Source: Robiginitalea aurantiaca
GTDB lineage: Bacteria; Bacteroidota; Bacteroidia; Flavobacteriales; Flavobacteriaceae
Reading direction: 5' to 3'
Length of the DNA stretch: 64,000 nt
Assembly: GCF_030380815.1 (NCBI RefSeq)
Contig: NZ_JAUDUY010000003.1
Coordinates: forward strand, 248,001-312,000
Program-made: the position numbers and the translations under genes
Shown: positions 45,179 through 53,716 of the stretch, piece after piece
Position numbering within the stretch: position 1 is the first letter of the stretch
Layout: every line of letters starts with the position of its first letter
Notes under the pieces: generated by a model
The model's input: only the letters and a program-made list of their open reading frames with translations
Database searches by the model: none
What the model was told of the DNA's origin: nothing

Positions 45179-45186
45179 TACCTTTG
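45179..45186 (+). promoter_or_regulatory. Promoter -7 element abutting the flavin reductase start
   Basis: TACCTTTG is a consensus box ending 5 nt before the ATG at 45192. Transcription would begin essentially at the start codon, giving a leaderless mRNA. Confidence 0.5.
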
Positions 45187-45191
45187 TGCTT

Positions 45192-46082
45192 ATGACTGAC
45201 GCATACCTCACCCTTAGCCCAGAGAAAATGGAAACCCGTGATTTGCATGGGTATTTGCTCGGGGCAGTGGGGCCAAGGCCCATTGCCTTTGCCAGCACGG
45301 TAGATAAGGATGGAAACGCCAATCTTGCCCCTTTTAGTTTTTTCAATGTATTTAGTGCCAACCCGCCCGTATTGATTTTTTCACCCGCGCGGAGAGTTCG
45401 GGATAATACAGTCAAACACACCCTGGAGAACGTTCTGGAAACCCCGGAAGTCGTTATAAATGTCGTTTCTTATTCCATGGTACAACAGATGTCCTTGGCG
45501 AGCACGGAATACGAACGCGGGATCAACGAATTCGACAAGGCAGGTTTTACCATGCTTCCCTCTGAGGTGGTGCAACCCTTCAGGGTAGCAGAATCCCCGG
45601 TTCAGTTTGAATGTCAGGTAACCAAAGTTGAGGCTTTAGGTGAAGAAGGAGGGGCGGGGAACTTGATTTTTTCCAGGGTGGTGCGTATGCATATCGACAG
45701 GAAAGTGCTCACGGAATCGGAAAAATTAGATCCGGAAAAATTGGATTTGGTAGCGCGGATGGGCGGAAATTGGTACTCCCGTTCCGTGGACGGACTCTTC
45801 GAGGTTCCCAAACCATTAAGCGCCAAGGGAGTTGGTGTGGATGCCATACCGGAAGCCATTCGAAAAAGCCGTGTGCTCACGGGAAACGATCTTGGAATGT
45901 TAGGTAATTTTGAGCGATTACCTTCAAAACAGGCTGTTGCAGATTTTCTTGAAGGCAATTCTGAAATTCGCGCGATCCTCAGTTCGGCAGATCAGCAACA
46001 AATACATCAAAAAGCCAGGGCCTTCCTTCAGGAGAATCAAGTGGAGATGGCCTGGAAAATACTCCTGGCCGCCCAACAGTGA
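45192..46082 (+). CDS. Flavin reductase-like FMN-binding protein
   Basis: A 296-aa protein. Residues about 10-180 are a flavin reductase-like split-barrel domain that binds FMN: GAVGPRPIAFASTVDKDGN, APFSFFNVFSANPPVLIFSP and the later GAGNLIFSRVVRMHID. The remaining residues are a helical C-terminal extension with an unknown role. The partner oxygenase is not visible nearby. The frame is open upstream to 45120, but I choose the ATG at 45192 because the preceding codons lack family similarity and a promoter box lies directly before it. Divergent from the histidine kinase gene. Confidence 0.83.
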   Translation: MTDAYLTLSPEKMETRDLHGYLLGAVGPRPIAFASTVDKDGNANLAPFSFFNVFSANPPVLIFSPARRVRDNTVKHTLENVLETPEVVINVVSYSMVQQMSLASTEYERGINEFDKAGFTMLPSEVVQPFRVAESPVQFECQVTKVEALGEEGGAGNLIFSRVVRMHIDRKVLTESEKLDPEKLDLVARMGGNWYSRSVDGLFEVPKPLSAKGVGVDAIPEAIRKSRVLTGNDLGMLGNFERLPSKQAVADFLEGNSEIRAILSSADQQQIHQKARAFLQENQVEMAWKILLAAQQ

Positions 46083-46160
46083 CCTTTGAGATTGTTCATT
46101 GAGCGCCCCAGGGTCAGAGAACTTAAAGACTAAATTTTAACGTAGAAAAGCAATTTAAAC

Positions 46161-46538
46161 ATGGAAGTACAAGGGACAATCAAGATGATTGACGAGACAA
46201 AAACGTATGGAAGTAATGGATTCAGGAAACGCGAGGTGGTACTGACAACTGACGAGCAGTATCCCCAGCACCTGATGATCGAATTCGTTCAGGATAAGAC
46301 CGACTTGCTCAATAACTTTCAGGTTGGGCAGAAAGTGAATATCAGCATTAACCTCAGAGGCCGGGAGTGGGTAAATCCGCAGGGTGAGACTAAATATTTC
46401 AACTCTATTCAGGGATGGCGTATTGAGGTTGTCCAGGCAGGAGAAACAGCCGGAAACATGCCGCCCGTACCACCAATGGAGGCTTTTGAGCCTGCGGAGA
46501 ACTTAAAGGAAGAGGACTACGACGACCTCCCCTTTTAA
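46161..46538 (+). CDS. DUF3127 protein with SSB-like acidic tail
   Basis: A 125-aa DUF3127-family protein. The N-terminal 95 residues look like an OB-fold (VQGTIKMIDETKTYGSNGF, KREVVLTTDEQYPQHLMIEF, VGQKVNISINLRGREW), and the C-terminus is EEDYDDLPF, the same acidic-hydrophobic tip that SSB uses to recruit repair proteins. I infer a single-stranded nucleic-acid-binding protein that could share SSB's partners. A Pro-rich linker joins the two parts. It is a real, well-formed gene; the function is unproven. Confidence 0.85.
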   Translation: MEVQGTIKMIDETKTYGSNGFRKREVVLTTDEQYPQHLMIEFVQDKTDLLNNFQVGQKVNISINLRGREWVNPQGETKYFNSIQGWRIEVVQAGETAGNMPPVPPMEAFEPAENLKEEDYDDLPF

Positions 46539-46597
46539 GGTCATTTCAGTGAAAATCAGATTGGCAATCCACTGCGGATCTGAAACAGTTTTACTTC

Positions 46598-47974
46598 ATG
46601 TCCCTGACACGCACCGTTGAGCTTGTTTTCAGGAGATTCCTCCCATCTCCATTTGTCATCGCTCTGATATTGACATTGGTTACCATGGGCCTGGCACTTG
46701 TTTTCGGCAAGTTTCCCCAGGCCGATAGCTCCTGGGAGGGCATGCTCGGGTCCTGGGAAAAGGGTCTTTGGAACCGGGAACTTCTGGTCTTTGCGTATCA
46801 GATGATGTTAATACTGGTACTCGGCCATGTCCTGGTCCTTAGCAAGCCGATGGAGCGCCTCATTATTCGGCTCACCTCCTTTTCTCGCGATGGAGCTTCC
46901 GCAGCGCTTCTGGTGGCATCAGCGACGATGCTGGTTTCTTTTTTTAACTGGGGACTCGGGTTGATTTTTGGAGCGATTTTAGCGCGTAAAGTTGGGGAAT
47001 ATGCGCAAAAACAGCAGATACCTGTAAACTATCCCCTGATTGGAGCTTGCGGATATGTTGGCCTGATGATCTGGCACGGGGGGATAAGTGGCTCCGCGCC
47101 AATTAAGGTTTCAGAACCGGGCCATTTAGCGAATCTTATGGGAGGTGCTTCAGGAGCGGGAGGCGCTTCTCTGTATCCCGAAACCATTCCTACTTCCCTT
47201 ACCATTTTTAGTGTTCCGAACCTGATAATATTTTTTCTGGTGTTCACCGCAATCAGTAGTCTGGTGTATTACCTTGGGCGCAAAGTGAACCCTACGCATG
47301 TTTCCCTCCCGGTATACGCGTTTTCTGACTCGGATACGTCAAAAGCTTCGGGGGCAGAGCGTCTGGATCGGAGCCCTGTGCTGTCTACACTCTTCGGAGC
47401 TTTGATTTTTCTGGCTTTCCTGGTTCAATACCTTCCGCAACTCAAATCCCTGAACCTTACCCCTGATATGCTCAATTTCTTTATGCTGGGTTTGGCAATA
47501 CTACTACATGGAAGCATCAGGAGTTTTTTACAGGCCACACAAGAGGCTATTGGAGATACCGCAGGGATTTTGATTCAATTTCCCCTTTATTTTGGTATCA
47601 TGGGGATCATGACCGAAAGTGGGTTGATCCACCAGATTTCTGACTTCTTTGTGGCGATTAGCACAGAAAGGACGTTTCCGCTTTTTACTTTTTTCAGTGC
47701 AGGGCTTGTAAATATATTTGTCCCGAGCGGAGGGGGGCAATGGGCCGTTCAGGGTCCCGTCATTCTCGAGGCAGCACAACAACTCGGGGTGTCCTTGCCC
47801 AAAGCTGTAATGGCCATTTCGTATGGCGATCAGCTCACGAATATGCTCCAGCCTTTCTGGGCATTACCCCTATTGGGTATCACCAGACTAAAGGCGCGGG
47901 AAATCCTGCCCTATACCATGCTTTTTATGCTTGTGGGTGGGGTGATATACCTCGCCGGTTTGTGGTTTTCCTGA
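46598..47974 (+). CDS. Short-chain fatty acid transporter, AtoE family
   Basis: A 458-aa polytopic membrane protein of the AtoE/short-chain fatty acid transporter family, with about 12 hydrophobic segments. The N-terminus SLTRTVELVFRRFLPSPFVIALIL and the region MLVSFFNWGLGLIFGAILARKV are typical; PSGGGQWAVQGPVILEAA near residue 390 is a conserved loop. It would carry short-chain acids such as butyrate or acetoacetate across the inner membrane; the exact acid is unknown. It stands alone, 60 bp after DUF3127. Confidence 0.9.
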   Translation: MSLTRTVELVFRRFLPSPFVIALILTLVTMGLALVFGKFPQADSSWEGMLGSWEKGLWNRELLVFAYQMMLILVLGHVLVLSKPMERLIIRLTSFSRDGASAALLVASATMLVSFFNWGLGLIFGAILARKVGEYAQKQQIPVNYPLIGACGYVGLMIWHGGISGSAPIKVSEPGHLANLMGGASGAGGASLYPETIPTSLTIFSVPNLIIFFLVFTAISSLVYYLGRKVNPTHVSLPVYAFSDSDTSKASGAERLDRSPVLSTLFGALIFLAFLVQYLPQLKSLNLTPDMLNFFMLGLAILLHGSIRSFLQATQEAIGDTAGILIQFPLYFGIMGIMTESGLIHQISDFFVAISTERTFPLFTFFSAGLVNIFVPSGGGQWAVQGPVILEAAQQLGVSLPKAVMAISYGDQLTNMLQPFWALPLLGITRLKAREILPYTMLFMLVGGVIYLAGLWFS

Positions 47975-48004
47975 TCGTTGATTATATTTTAAAAAAATTG
48001 CGAT

Positions 48005-48655
48005 TTGAAATCCCAGCACATTCCGGTTCCCATCTTAAACCAGAGTTTGATTTTTCCGCCGGTTTCTCAGGCTACCTCCGAAGGCTTGCTGGCCGTTGGG
48101 GGAGATCTCAGTACAGACCGTTTGATGCTGGCTTACCGCAGCGGGGTTTTTCCCTGGTTCAGTGATGACTCCCTCCTCCTGTGGTGGAGTCCGGACCCAA
48201 GGGCCGTACTATTCCCGCATAAGCTGAAAGTTTCCAGAAGCATGCGACAACTCATTCAAAAAGGTCGTTTCACAGTCACACGCAATCGAAGTTTTACGGA
48301 GGTGATTACCCATTGCGCCACGGTATACAGAAAGGAACAAGAAGGGACCTGGATTACCGAACGCATGTTACAGGCCTATGAGGCCTTACACAACCTGGGC
48401 CATGCCATTTCCTATGAAGTCTGGGAGGGTACCGAGTTGGTCGGGGGATTATACGGCATAGATCTGGGACATGTGTTTTGTGGTGAAAGCATGTTCAGTT
48501 TGGTTTCCAATGCGTCGAAAGTAGCTTTTATACAATTGGTTCAGGATTTAGAGGCAAAGAACTACAGCTGTGTGGATTGCCAGGTATACTCGCAGCACCT
48601 TGGAACTTTGGGAGCCGAAGAGATCCCAAGGGCATCTTTCCTTGAATTGCTTTAA
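48005..48655 (+). CDS. aat: Leucyl/phenylalanyl-tRNA--protein transferase
   Basis: Aat adds Leu or Phe from aminoacyl-tRNA to N-terminal Lys or Arg of proteins, marking them for ClpAP through the N-degron pathway. The 216-aa protein has FPPVSQATSEGLLAVGGDLS, YRSGVFPWFS with LLWWSPDPRAVLFP, GHAISYEVWEG, LVGGLYGIDLGHVFCGESMFS, all characteristic. The start is a TTG at 48005, 30 bp after the AtoE gene; no ATG lies near. Length is slightly short but typical. Confidence 0.93.
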   Translation: MKSQHIPVPILNQSLIFPPVSQATSEGLLAVGGDLSTDRLMLAYRSGVFPWFSDDSLLLWWSPDPRAVLFPHKLKVSRSMRQLIQKGRFTVTRNRSFTEVITHCATVYRKEQEGTWITERMLQAYEALHNLGHAISYEVWEGTELVGGLYGIDLGHVFCGESMFSLVSNASKVAFIQLVQDLEAKNYSCVDCQVYSQHLGTLGAEEIPRASFLELL

Positions 48656-48674
48656 AACCGGAATCCCGGTTCAA

Positions 48675-49256
48675 CTAATACAGCACATGGTCATAATTTG
48701 GTGGTAGGGACTTCCGGCGTGCAAGGAATTGTCCCCGGGAATCAAAAAATATTTCATAATCCAATTTCCCATCTGCCGTTTTGGACGCTACGAGCAGTTC
48801 ATAGCGGATCTCCTCCAAGATGAGGTTCTGGAAGGCATTCCTAAATGTTTCTTCCGCAGAAGAAAATGCTTTTCTGGGATATTGTTGATGTATTTTTCGG
48901 ATCTTGAAATTGGCGAACTCCACGTTTAAATATGCTTGCATCGCGTTAAAAGAATCCTCGGGAATGTCGATCGATTCTATGAGAATTTCAATAGCTTCCA
49001 GGGCATCCTGGTCGCTGAATTCCAGGCTGTAATAGAGTTTATCACGTTTAAATTTCATTTTGAAACGCTGGTTGCTGCTGTCGATTTCCTTGTAAAACCT
49101 GAGCTTTCGTACCCCATCGAGATAGGGGGCCGCCATCTGGAAGGAAGCTTCGGGAAACTGGGATTTCTTAATGCGAAACTCCCGTTCGTATTTAACCTGG
49201 GCTGAAACCGAATGGCTCAGGAATGCGATCAGCAATACTGCGATTTTAACTTTCAT
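48675..49256 (-). CDS. Secreted protein of unknown function
   Basis: A 193-aa protein starting at the ATG at 49256, with a cleavable signal peptide of about 18 residues (VLLIAFLSHSVSAQ). The mature part contains ELRIKK-like basic strands, DQDALEAIEILIES, and an Arg/Tyr-rich tail. I do not recognise a family. It overlaps the end of tag by 11 bp and is probably co-transcribed with it, but no functional link is evident. Confidence 0.7.
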   Translation of the reverse strand: MKVKIAVLLIAFLSHSVSAQVKYEREFRIKKSQFPEASFQMAAPYLDGVRKLRFYKEIDSSNQRFKMKFKRDKLYYSLEFSDQDALEAIEILIESIDIPEDSFNAMQAYLNVEFANFKIRKIHQQYPRKAFSSAEETFRNAFQNLILEEIRYELLVASKTADGKLDYEIFFDSRGQFLARRKSLPPNYDHVLY

Positions 49257-49809
49257 TATATCTGAAACATTGTATTTCATGGTCATTTACCATTCCCGTG
49301 GCCTGCATCATCGCATACACTATGGTGCTTCCTACAAAGGTAAAGCCTCTATTTTTTAAATCTGCGCTTATGTGGTCGGAGCGCTCGGTTGTGGCCGGAG
49401 CCTCCCGGTAATCCGTTACCTGATTCCGAATCGGTTTGCCATCTGAAAACCCCCAGTAGTAGGCGCTAAAACTCCCGAATTCCTTCTGAACCGAGAGAAA
49501 GGCTCTGGCATTGGTAACGCTGCCCTTAACTTTCAAGCGGTTTCGGACGATGCCCGCATCTCCGAGAAGCGCTTCGATCTTATCGGGTCCGTACCCCGCT
49601 ATTTTAACCGGGTCAAAACCATCAAAAGCTTTTCGGAAGTTTTCACGTTTCCGCAAAATCGTAATCCAGCTCAGACCTGCCTGAAAAGTTTCAAGCAACA
49701 AAAATTCAAAGAGTTTCTGGTCCCCGGTTACCGGAACCCCCCATTCATTATCGTGATAGGCCTCATATAGCGGATCGCCCAGGCACCAGCCGCAACGGTG
49801 TTTCTCCAT
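49246..49809 (-). CDS. tag: DNA-3-methyladenine glycosylase I
   Basis: Tag excises 3-methyladenine from alkylated DNA. The 187-aa protein starts MEKHRCGWCLGDPLYEAYHDNEWG, where the N-terminal Cys and downstream His residues form the zinc snap, followed by LLLETFQAGLSWITILRKRENFRKAFDGF in outline and the C-terminal FTFVGSTIVYAMMQATGMVNDHE with the zinc-binding His and Cys. I use the ATG at 49809 because it gives the family N-terminus and sits 4 nt behind a -7-like box; the frame continues upstream to 49875. Confidence 0.92.
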   Translation of the reverse strand: MEKHRCGWCLGDPLYEAYHDNEWGVPVTGDQKLFEFLLLETFQAGLSWITILRKRENFRKAFDGFDPVKIAGYGPDKIEALLGDAGIVRNRLKVKGSVTNARAFLSVQKEFGSFSAYYWGFSDGKPIRNQVTDYREAPATTERSDHISADLKNRGFTFVGSTIVYAMMQATGMVNDHEIQCFRYNES

Positions 49810-49813
49810 TCTA

Positions 49814-49821
49814 TAAAGATA
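49814..49821 (-). promoter_or_regulatory. Promoter -7-like box abutting tag start
   Basis: On the minus strand the sequence reads TATCTTTA, one mismatch from TAnnTTTG, ending 4 nt before the tag ATG. A leaderless transcript is likely if it is used. Confidence 0.42.
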
Positions 49822-49931
49822 ATGATTCCTGAAACTAGGCGGCGGCGATACCAAACACCCTGGACTTCTGCTCATTCCTGTGGTATAATCGGGCGGAAAC
49901 CGATGAAATTAAAAGATACGTACGCAGAAAT

Positions 49932-49997
49932 AATAGCAATGCATACGTTAAATAATAGTTAAACATTTAACAAATGATAGTAATGCTATTATATTTG
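49932..49997 (+). promoter_or_regulatory. Promoter and candidate TetR operators upstream of the efflux operon
   Basis: TATATTTG at 49990-49997 is a perfect -7 box, 20 nt before the TetR ATG. Upstream are palindromic sites: GTTAAA-CA-TTTAAC at 49958-49971, an extra GTTAAA at 49947-49952, and AATAGCA (49932-49938) facing TGCTATT (49984-49990), which overlaps the -7 box. These are good candidates for autoregulatory binding of the TetR protein. Confidence 0.6.
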
Positions 49998-50017
49998 CGG
50001 GTGAATAATTTAACCTG

Positions 50018-50704
50018 ATGAAGCATCTGATCAACAATGTGAAGATTGCAGTAAACGAGAAAACCTATGTCAAGGACCCTGAATCCTCCGACCTGGGTAA
50101 ACGAATCGTTCAGCATGGAATCGCGCTTATTTCAGAAGTGGGGTTCGAGAACTTCACCTTCCGTAAACTGGGAACGCGTATTGGTTCGAATGAGAGTTCC
50201 GTTTACCGCTATTTTGAAAACAAGCACAAATTCCTGATTTACCTGACCTCATGGTACTGGGGGTGGAAGGAATACCAACTTGTCCTGCATACGAACAGCA
50301 TACAGGATCCGGCCCTTAAACTGGAAAGGGCACTCAAGGTCATTACGGAGCCCGTTGAAAAGGACTCCTCTTTTTCCTATATCGATGAGGCCGCCCTGTA
50401 CCAGATATTGATCAATGAATACTCCAAATCTTTTTTGACCAAGGAAGTAGACCGGGAAAACAAAGAAGGCTATTTTGAAATTTATAAACGCATGGTCGGC
50501 AGACTGCGGGATATGATATGGACTTTAAAACCCAACTATCCCTATCCGGCCAGCCTCGCAAGTTCTGTGCTGGAAGGAGCCATGCACCAGTATTTTCTTA
50601 TGGAGCATTTCCCATCACTTACAGACTGCAGGGATAATGAATCCCTGTATGTATTTTTCAGGCACCTGGTATTTACCTCCCTAAACGTACAAATCGATGA
50701 TTAA
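50018..50704 (+). CDS. TetR/AcrR family transcriptional regulator
   Basis: A 228-aa regulator. The N-terminal helix-turn-helix is at residues about 28-75 (GKRIVQHGIALISEVGFENFTFRKLGTRIGSNESSVYRYFENKHKF in outline), fitting TetR DNA-binding domains; the C-terminal helical ligand domain lacks close family markers I recognise. It overlaps the ABC gene by 8 bp, so it is co-transcribed with the exporter and probably represses its own operon until a ligand is bound. Palindromes in its promoter could be its operators. Confidence 0.85.
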   Translation: MKHLINNVKIAVNEKTYVKDPESSDLGKRIVQHGIALISEVGFENFTFRKLGTRIGSNESSVYRYFENKHKFLIYLTSWYWGWKEYQLVLHTNSIQDPALKLERALKVITEPVEKDSSFSYIDEAALYQILINEYSKSFLTKEVDRENKEGYFEIYKRMVGRLRDMIWTLKPNYPYPASLASSVLEGAMHQYFLMEHFPSLTDCRDNESLYVFFRHLVFTSLNVQIDD

Positions 50705-52373
50705 AACAGTACTTACAGCCTGGCAGCGGTTAATTGGCTTGCTGACTCTCGAAAAGAAAGATGTCCTTCAGGTCTTTTACTACGCCATATTCGCGGGTCT
50801 GGTCAACTTATCGCTTCCATTGGGGATACAGGCGATTATCAACCTTATCCAGGGAGCCCAGGTGAGTACCTCCTGGATTGTCCTCGTGGTTTTGGTAACT
50901 CTAGGGGTCGCTTTTGTAGGACTCCTTCAGTTGATGCAGATACGGATTATTGAAAATTTGCAACAAAAAATCTTTACGCGGGCTTCTTTTGAATTCGCCT
51001 ATAGATTTCCCAAGATCAAGATGGATGAGCTCCAGAATTACTATCCGCCCGAACTCGCCAATCGATTTTTTGATACCCTTACGGTACAGAAGTCACTGGC
51101 TAAAATACTTGTGGATTTTCCAGCGGCCCTCCTTCAGATAATCTTCGGTCTGCTTTTACTTTCTTTTTACCATCCGTTTTTTATCATCTATGGGTTGTTG
51201 CTCGTATTGCTGATCTATATCGTCTTTAAATACACCTTTCAGCGCGGGCTGCAGACAAGCCTGGATGAATCCAAGAACAAGTACAAGGTAGCCCACTGGA
51301 TTGAAGAAGTTGCCCGCTGTATCGTCAGTTTTAAATTATCCGGTAAAACATCGCTTGCCATAGACAAGAACGATGCCCTTGTAAGTTCCTATCTGGATGC
51401 CCGCGAAAGCCATTTTAAAATCCTCGTGATCCAATTTGTGCAAATGATCGGGTTTAAAGTCCTTGTGTCTGCCGGACTTTTGCTCATCGGTGGTTTGCTG
51501 GTTCTGAATCAGGAGATGAATATCGGGCAATTTGTCGCTGCGGAAATCATCATCCTTCTGGTAATCAGTTCTGTGGAAAAGCTAATCCTTGGCCTTGAGA
51601 CCTTTTATGATTTGCTCACTTCCCTGGAAAAACTGGGACAGGTTGTGGATAAGGAACTCGAGCCTGTTGGGGGTGAAAAGCCCTTTGAAGATGGTCAGGG
51701 ATTTTTTGTGGAGCTCAAGGATGTAAGCTATAACATTCCGGGGCGCCAGAAAAGGATTATCGACGGGATAAACATGGAAATATCGCCAACCTGTACGATT
51801 TTGCTTAAAGGATCTTCAGGATCCGGAAAATCGACCCTGCTTCGCCTCATCGCGGCAATCCTGGAACCGGACGACGGACAAATCTTTATCAATGAGGTCT
51901 CCCTTAAAGGAGTGAACTTGAATTATTATCGCTCCCATCTGGGCAAATCCCTGCCAGAGGAAACCCCATTTGAAGGAACCATACTGGAAAACCTGACCTT
52001 CGGGGACAAGAGTATCACAATGGAGCAGGTATACTGGGCACTTGAGAAGACGAAGCTGATTTCCTTTGTAAAAGAGCAGCCCATGGGTCTGAATACGGTT
52101 TTGTATCCCGAAGGAAAACAAATCCCGTTTACTGTAGGCAAAAAGCTGGTACTCGCCCGGAGTATTCTGCGCAAACCTAAACTCTTGTTGCTAAAAGATC
52201 CTTTGGATCATTTTAGGTCTGATGAAGCGAATGAAGTCATGGATTTCCTGACGGATTCTTCCAATGGCTGGGCCCTGATTGTCGTGAGTGAAAACGAGCG
52301 CTGGGCTTCCCGCTGTGGGAGGGTGATATATATTGAAGACGGTAAGATTCTAAACGAAAACGGAAATGCTTAA
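50697..52373 (+). CDS. ABC exporter-type protein with degenerate nucleotide-binding domain
   Basis: A 558-aa protein: an exporter-type transmembrane domain (about five or six helices, residues 24-300) fused to a nucleotide-binding domain from about 330. Walker A is intact (GSSGSGKST, residues 372-380). All other catalytic motifs are changed: Walker B reads LLLLKDP with Lys500-Asp501 instead of Asp-Glu, the signature is FTVGK (478-482) instead of LSGGQ, the Q-loop position has Glu421, and the H-loop position has Ser531. ATP may be bound but hydrolysis by a homodimer looks unlikely. No peptidase C39 domain. It overlaps TetR and HlyD by 8 bp each. Confidence 0.88.
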   Translation: MIKTVLTAWQRLIGLLTLEKKDVLQVFYYAIFAGLVNLSLPLGIQAIINLIQGAQVSTSWIVLVVLVTLGVAFVGLLQLMQIRIIENLQQKIFTRASFEFAYRFPKIKMDELQNYYPPELANRFFDTLTVQKSLAKILVDFPAALLQIIFGLLLLSFYHPFFIIYGLLLVLLIYIVFKYTFQRGLQTSLDESKNKYKVAHWIEEVARCIVSFKLSGKTSLAIDKNDALVSSYLDARESHFKILVIQFVQMIGFKVLVSAGLLLIGGLLVLNQEMNIGQFVAAEIIILLVISSVEKLILGLETFYDLLTSLEKLGQVVDKELEPVGGEKPFEDGQGFFVELKDVSYNIPGRQKRIIDGINMEISPTCTILLKGSSGSGKSTLLRLIAAILEPDDGQIFINEVSLKGVNLNYYRSHLGKSLPEETPFEGTILENLTFGDKSITMEQVYWALEKTKLISFVKEQPMGLNTVLYPEGKQIPFTVGKKLVLARSILRKPKLLLLKDPLDHFRSDEANEVMDFLTDSSNGWALIVVSENERWASRCGRVIYIEDGKILNENGNA

Positions 52374-53715
52374 TATCTCGCCAACTAAATTGAACGAAAA
52401 GGTAGACCTTATGCGGTTTGAAGCTGCACAGAAGGTATTCCACAGAAGGCACTACAAGTATTTCAACCGATTCCTTCTGGCCTCTGCGATCATTACACTA
52501 GTGGTATTGTTTCTGCCATGGACTCAGAATATTACAGGAGCCGGATACCTGACTACTTTGAATCCCGATCAACGCCCACAAACCATTCAGTCGCCCATAC
52601 CAGGTCGTCTGGAAAAGTGGTATGTGCGGGAAGGGGATTTTGTAGCTGCCGGGGACACGATTCTCTTTATTTCTGAAGTAAAGAACGAGTATTTTGACCC
52701 CAGACTGATTGAACGGACCGGGCTGCAAATCGATGCCAAAAACAGGGCTGTGTTCTCCTATGAGGAGAAAGTCCGCGCCCTTGAGAATCAGATTGGCGCT
52801 CTGGAAAATGAACGAAGGCTAAAGCTGGAGCAGGCAAAAAACAAACTTCTTCAGTCAAAACTTAAAGTACAGAGCGATAGTATCGATCTTGAAGCTGCCA
52901 AAACCAATATTGCCATTGCAGAACGGCAGTACAACCGTACGACCCAGCTACAGGAAGAAGGACTGAAGGCGGTAACAGACGTGGAGGCAAAGCGCCTGAA
53001 ACTCCAGGAAACACAGGCCAAGCTTATTTCTCAAAAGAATAAATTACTGGCCAGTCAGAACGAGGTTTTGAATGCCGAGATGGAAATCGGAAGGGTACAG
53101 GCGGAGTATACGGATAAGGTCTCAAAAGCACAGAGCGATTTATTTACAGCCCAGTCTTCTCAATTTGATTCCGAAGCCCAGGTGACCAAGCTTGAAAACG
53201 AGCGGGCAAATTATGAGCTTCGCTCGGAGATGTATTACATCCGCGCACCCCAGAATGGCTTTATAAACAAAGCGATTATGGCGGGTATCGGGGAGACTTT
53301 TAAAGAAGGGGAGGAACTGGTCAATATTATGCCCTCCGATTACGACATGGCCGTGGAAACCTTTGTCGCCCCTATAGATTTGCCGCTGATACATCTGGAT
53401 GAAAAAGTGCGCATACAATTTGATGGCTGGCCCGCCATTGTATTCAGCGGTTGGCCCAATGTATCCTATGGAACCTATGGAGGGAAGGTTGTAGCTATAG
53501 AAACCTTTATCAGCCCAAATGGGAAATACCGTGTCCTTCTGGCCCCGGACGAGGAGGACCATCCCTGGCCTGCAGACCTCAGGGTCGGATCAGGGGCCAA
53601 TACCATTGCACTGCTCGAAGACGTGCCCATCTGGTTTGAACTCTGGCGACTGCTGAATGGCTTCCCACCTAATTATTATACGCCTTACGATGGCGTTGAA
53701 ACTGCGAAGAAATAA
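52366..53715 (+). CDS. HlyD-family membrane fusion protein
   Basis: A 449-aa periplasmic adaptor that would link the inner-membrane ABC protein to an outer-membrane channel. It has one N-terminal transmembrane helix (about residues 36-52), a biotinyl-lipoyl-like segment (IPGRLEKWYVREGDFVAAGDTI), and a long coiled-coil hairpin from about residue 115 to 290 rich in Lys, Glu and Gln (LENERRLKLEQAKNKL). The second lipoyl half and a beta-barrel domain follow (YIRAPQNGFINKAIMAG, VRIQFDGWPAIVFSGW). It overlaps the ABC gene by 8 bp and ends one base before the TolC-like gene. Confidence 0.9.
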   Translation: MLNISPTKLNEKVDLMRFEAAQKVFHRRHYKYFNRFLLASAIITLVVLFLPWTQNITGAGYLTTLNPDQRPQTIQSPIPGRLEKWYVREGDFVAAGDTILFISEVKNEYFDPRLIERTGLQIDAKNRAVFSYEEKVRALENQIGALENERRLKLEQAKNKLLQSKLKVQSDSIDLEAAKTNIAIAERQYNRTTQLQEEGLKAVTDVEAKRLKLQETQAKLISQKNKLLASQNEVLNAEMEIGRVQAEYTDKVSKAQSDLFTAQSSQFDSEAQVTKLENERANYELRSEMYYIRAPQNGFINKAIMAGIGETFKEGEELVNIMPSDYDMAVETFVAPIDLPLIHLDEKVRIQFDGWPAIVFSGWPNVSYGTYGGKVVAIETFISPNGKYRVLLAPDEEDHPWPADLRVGSGANTIALLEDVPIWFELWRLLNGFPPNYYTPYDGVETAKK

Positions 53716-53716
53716 G

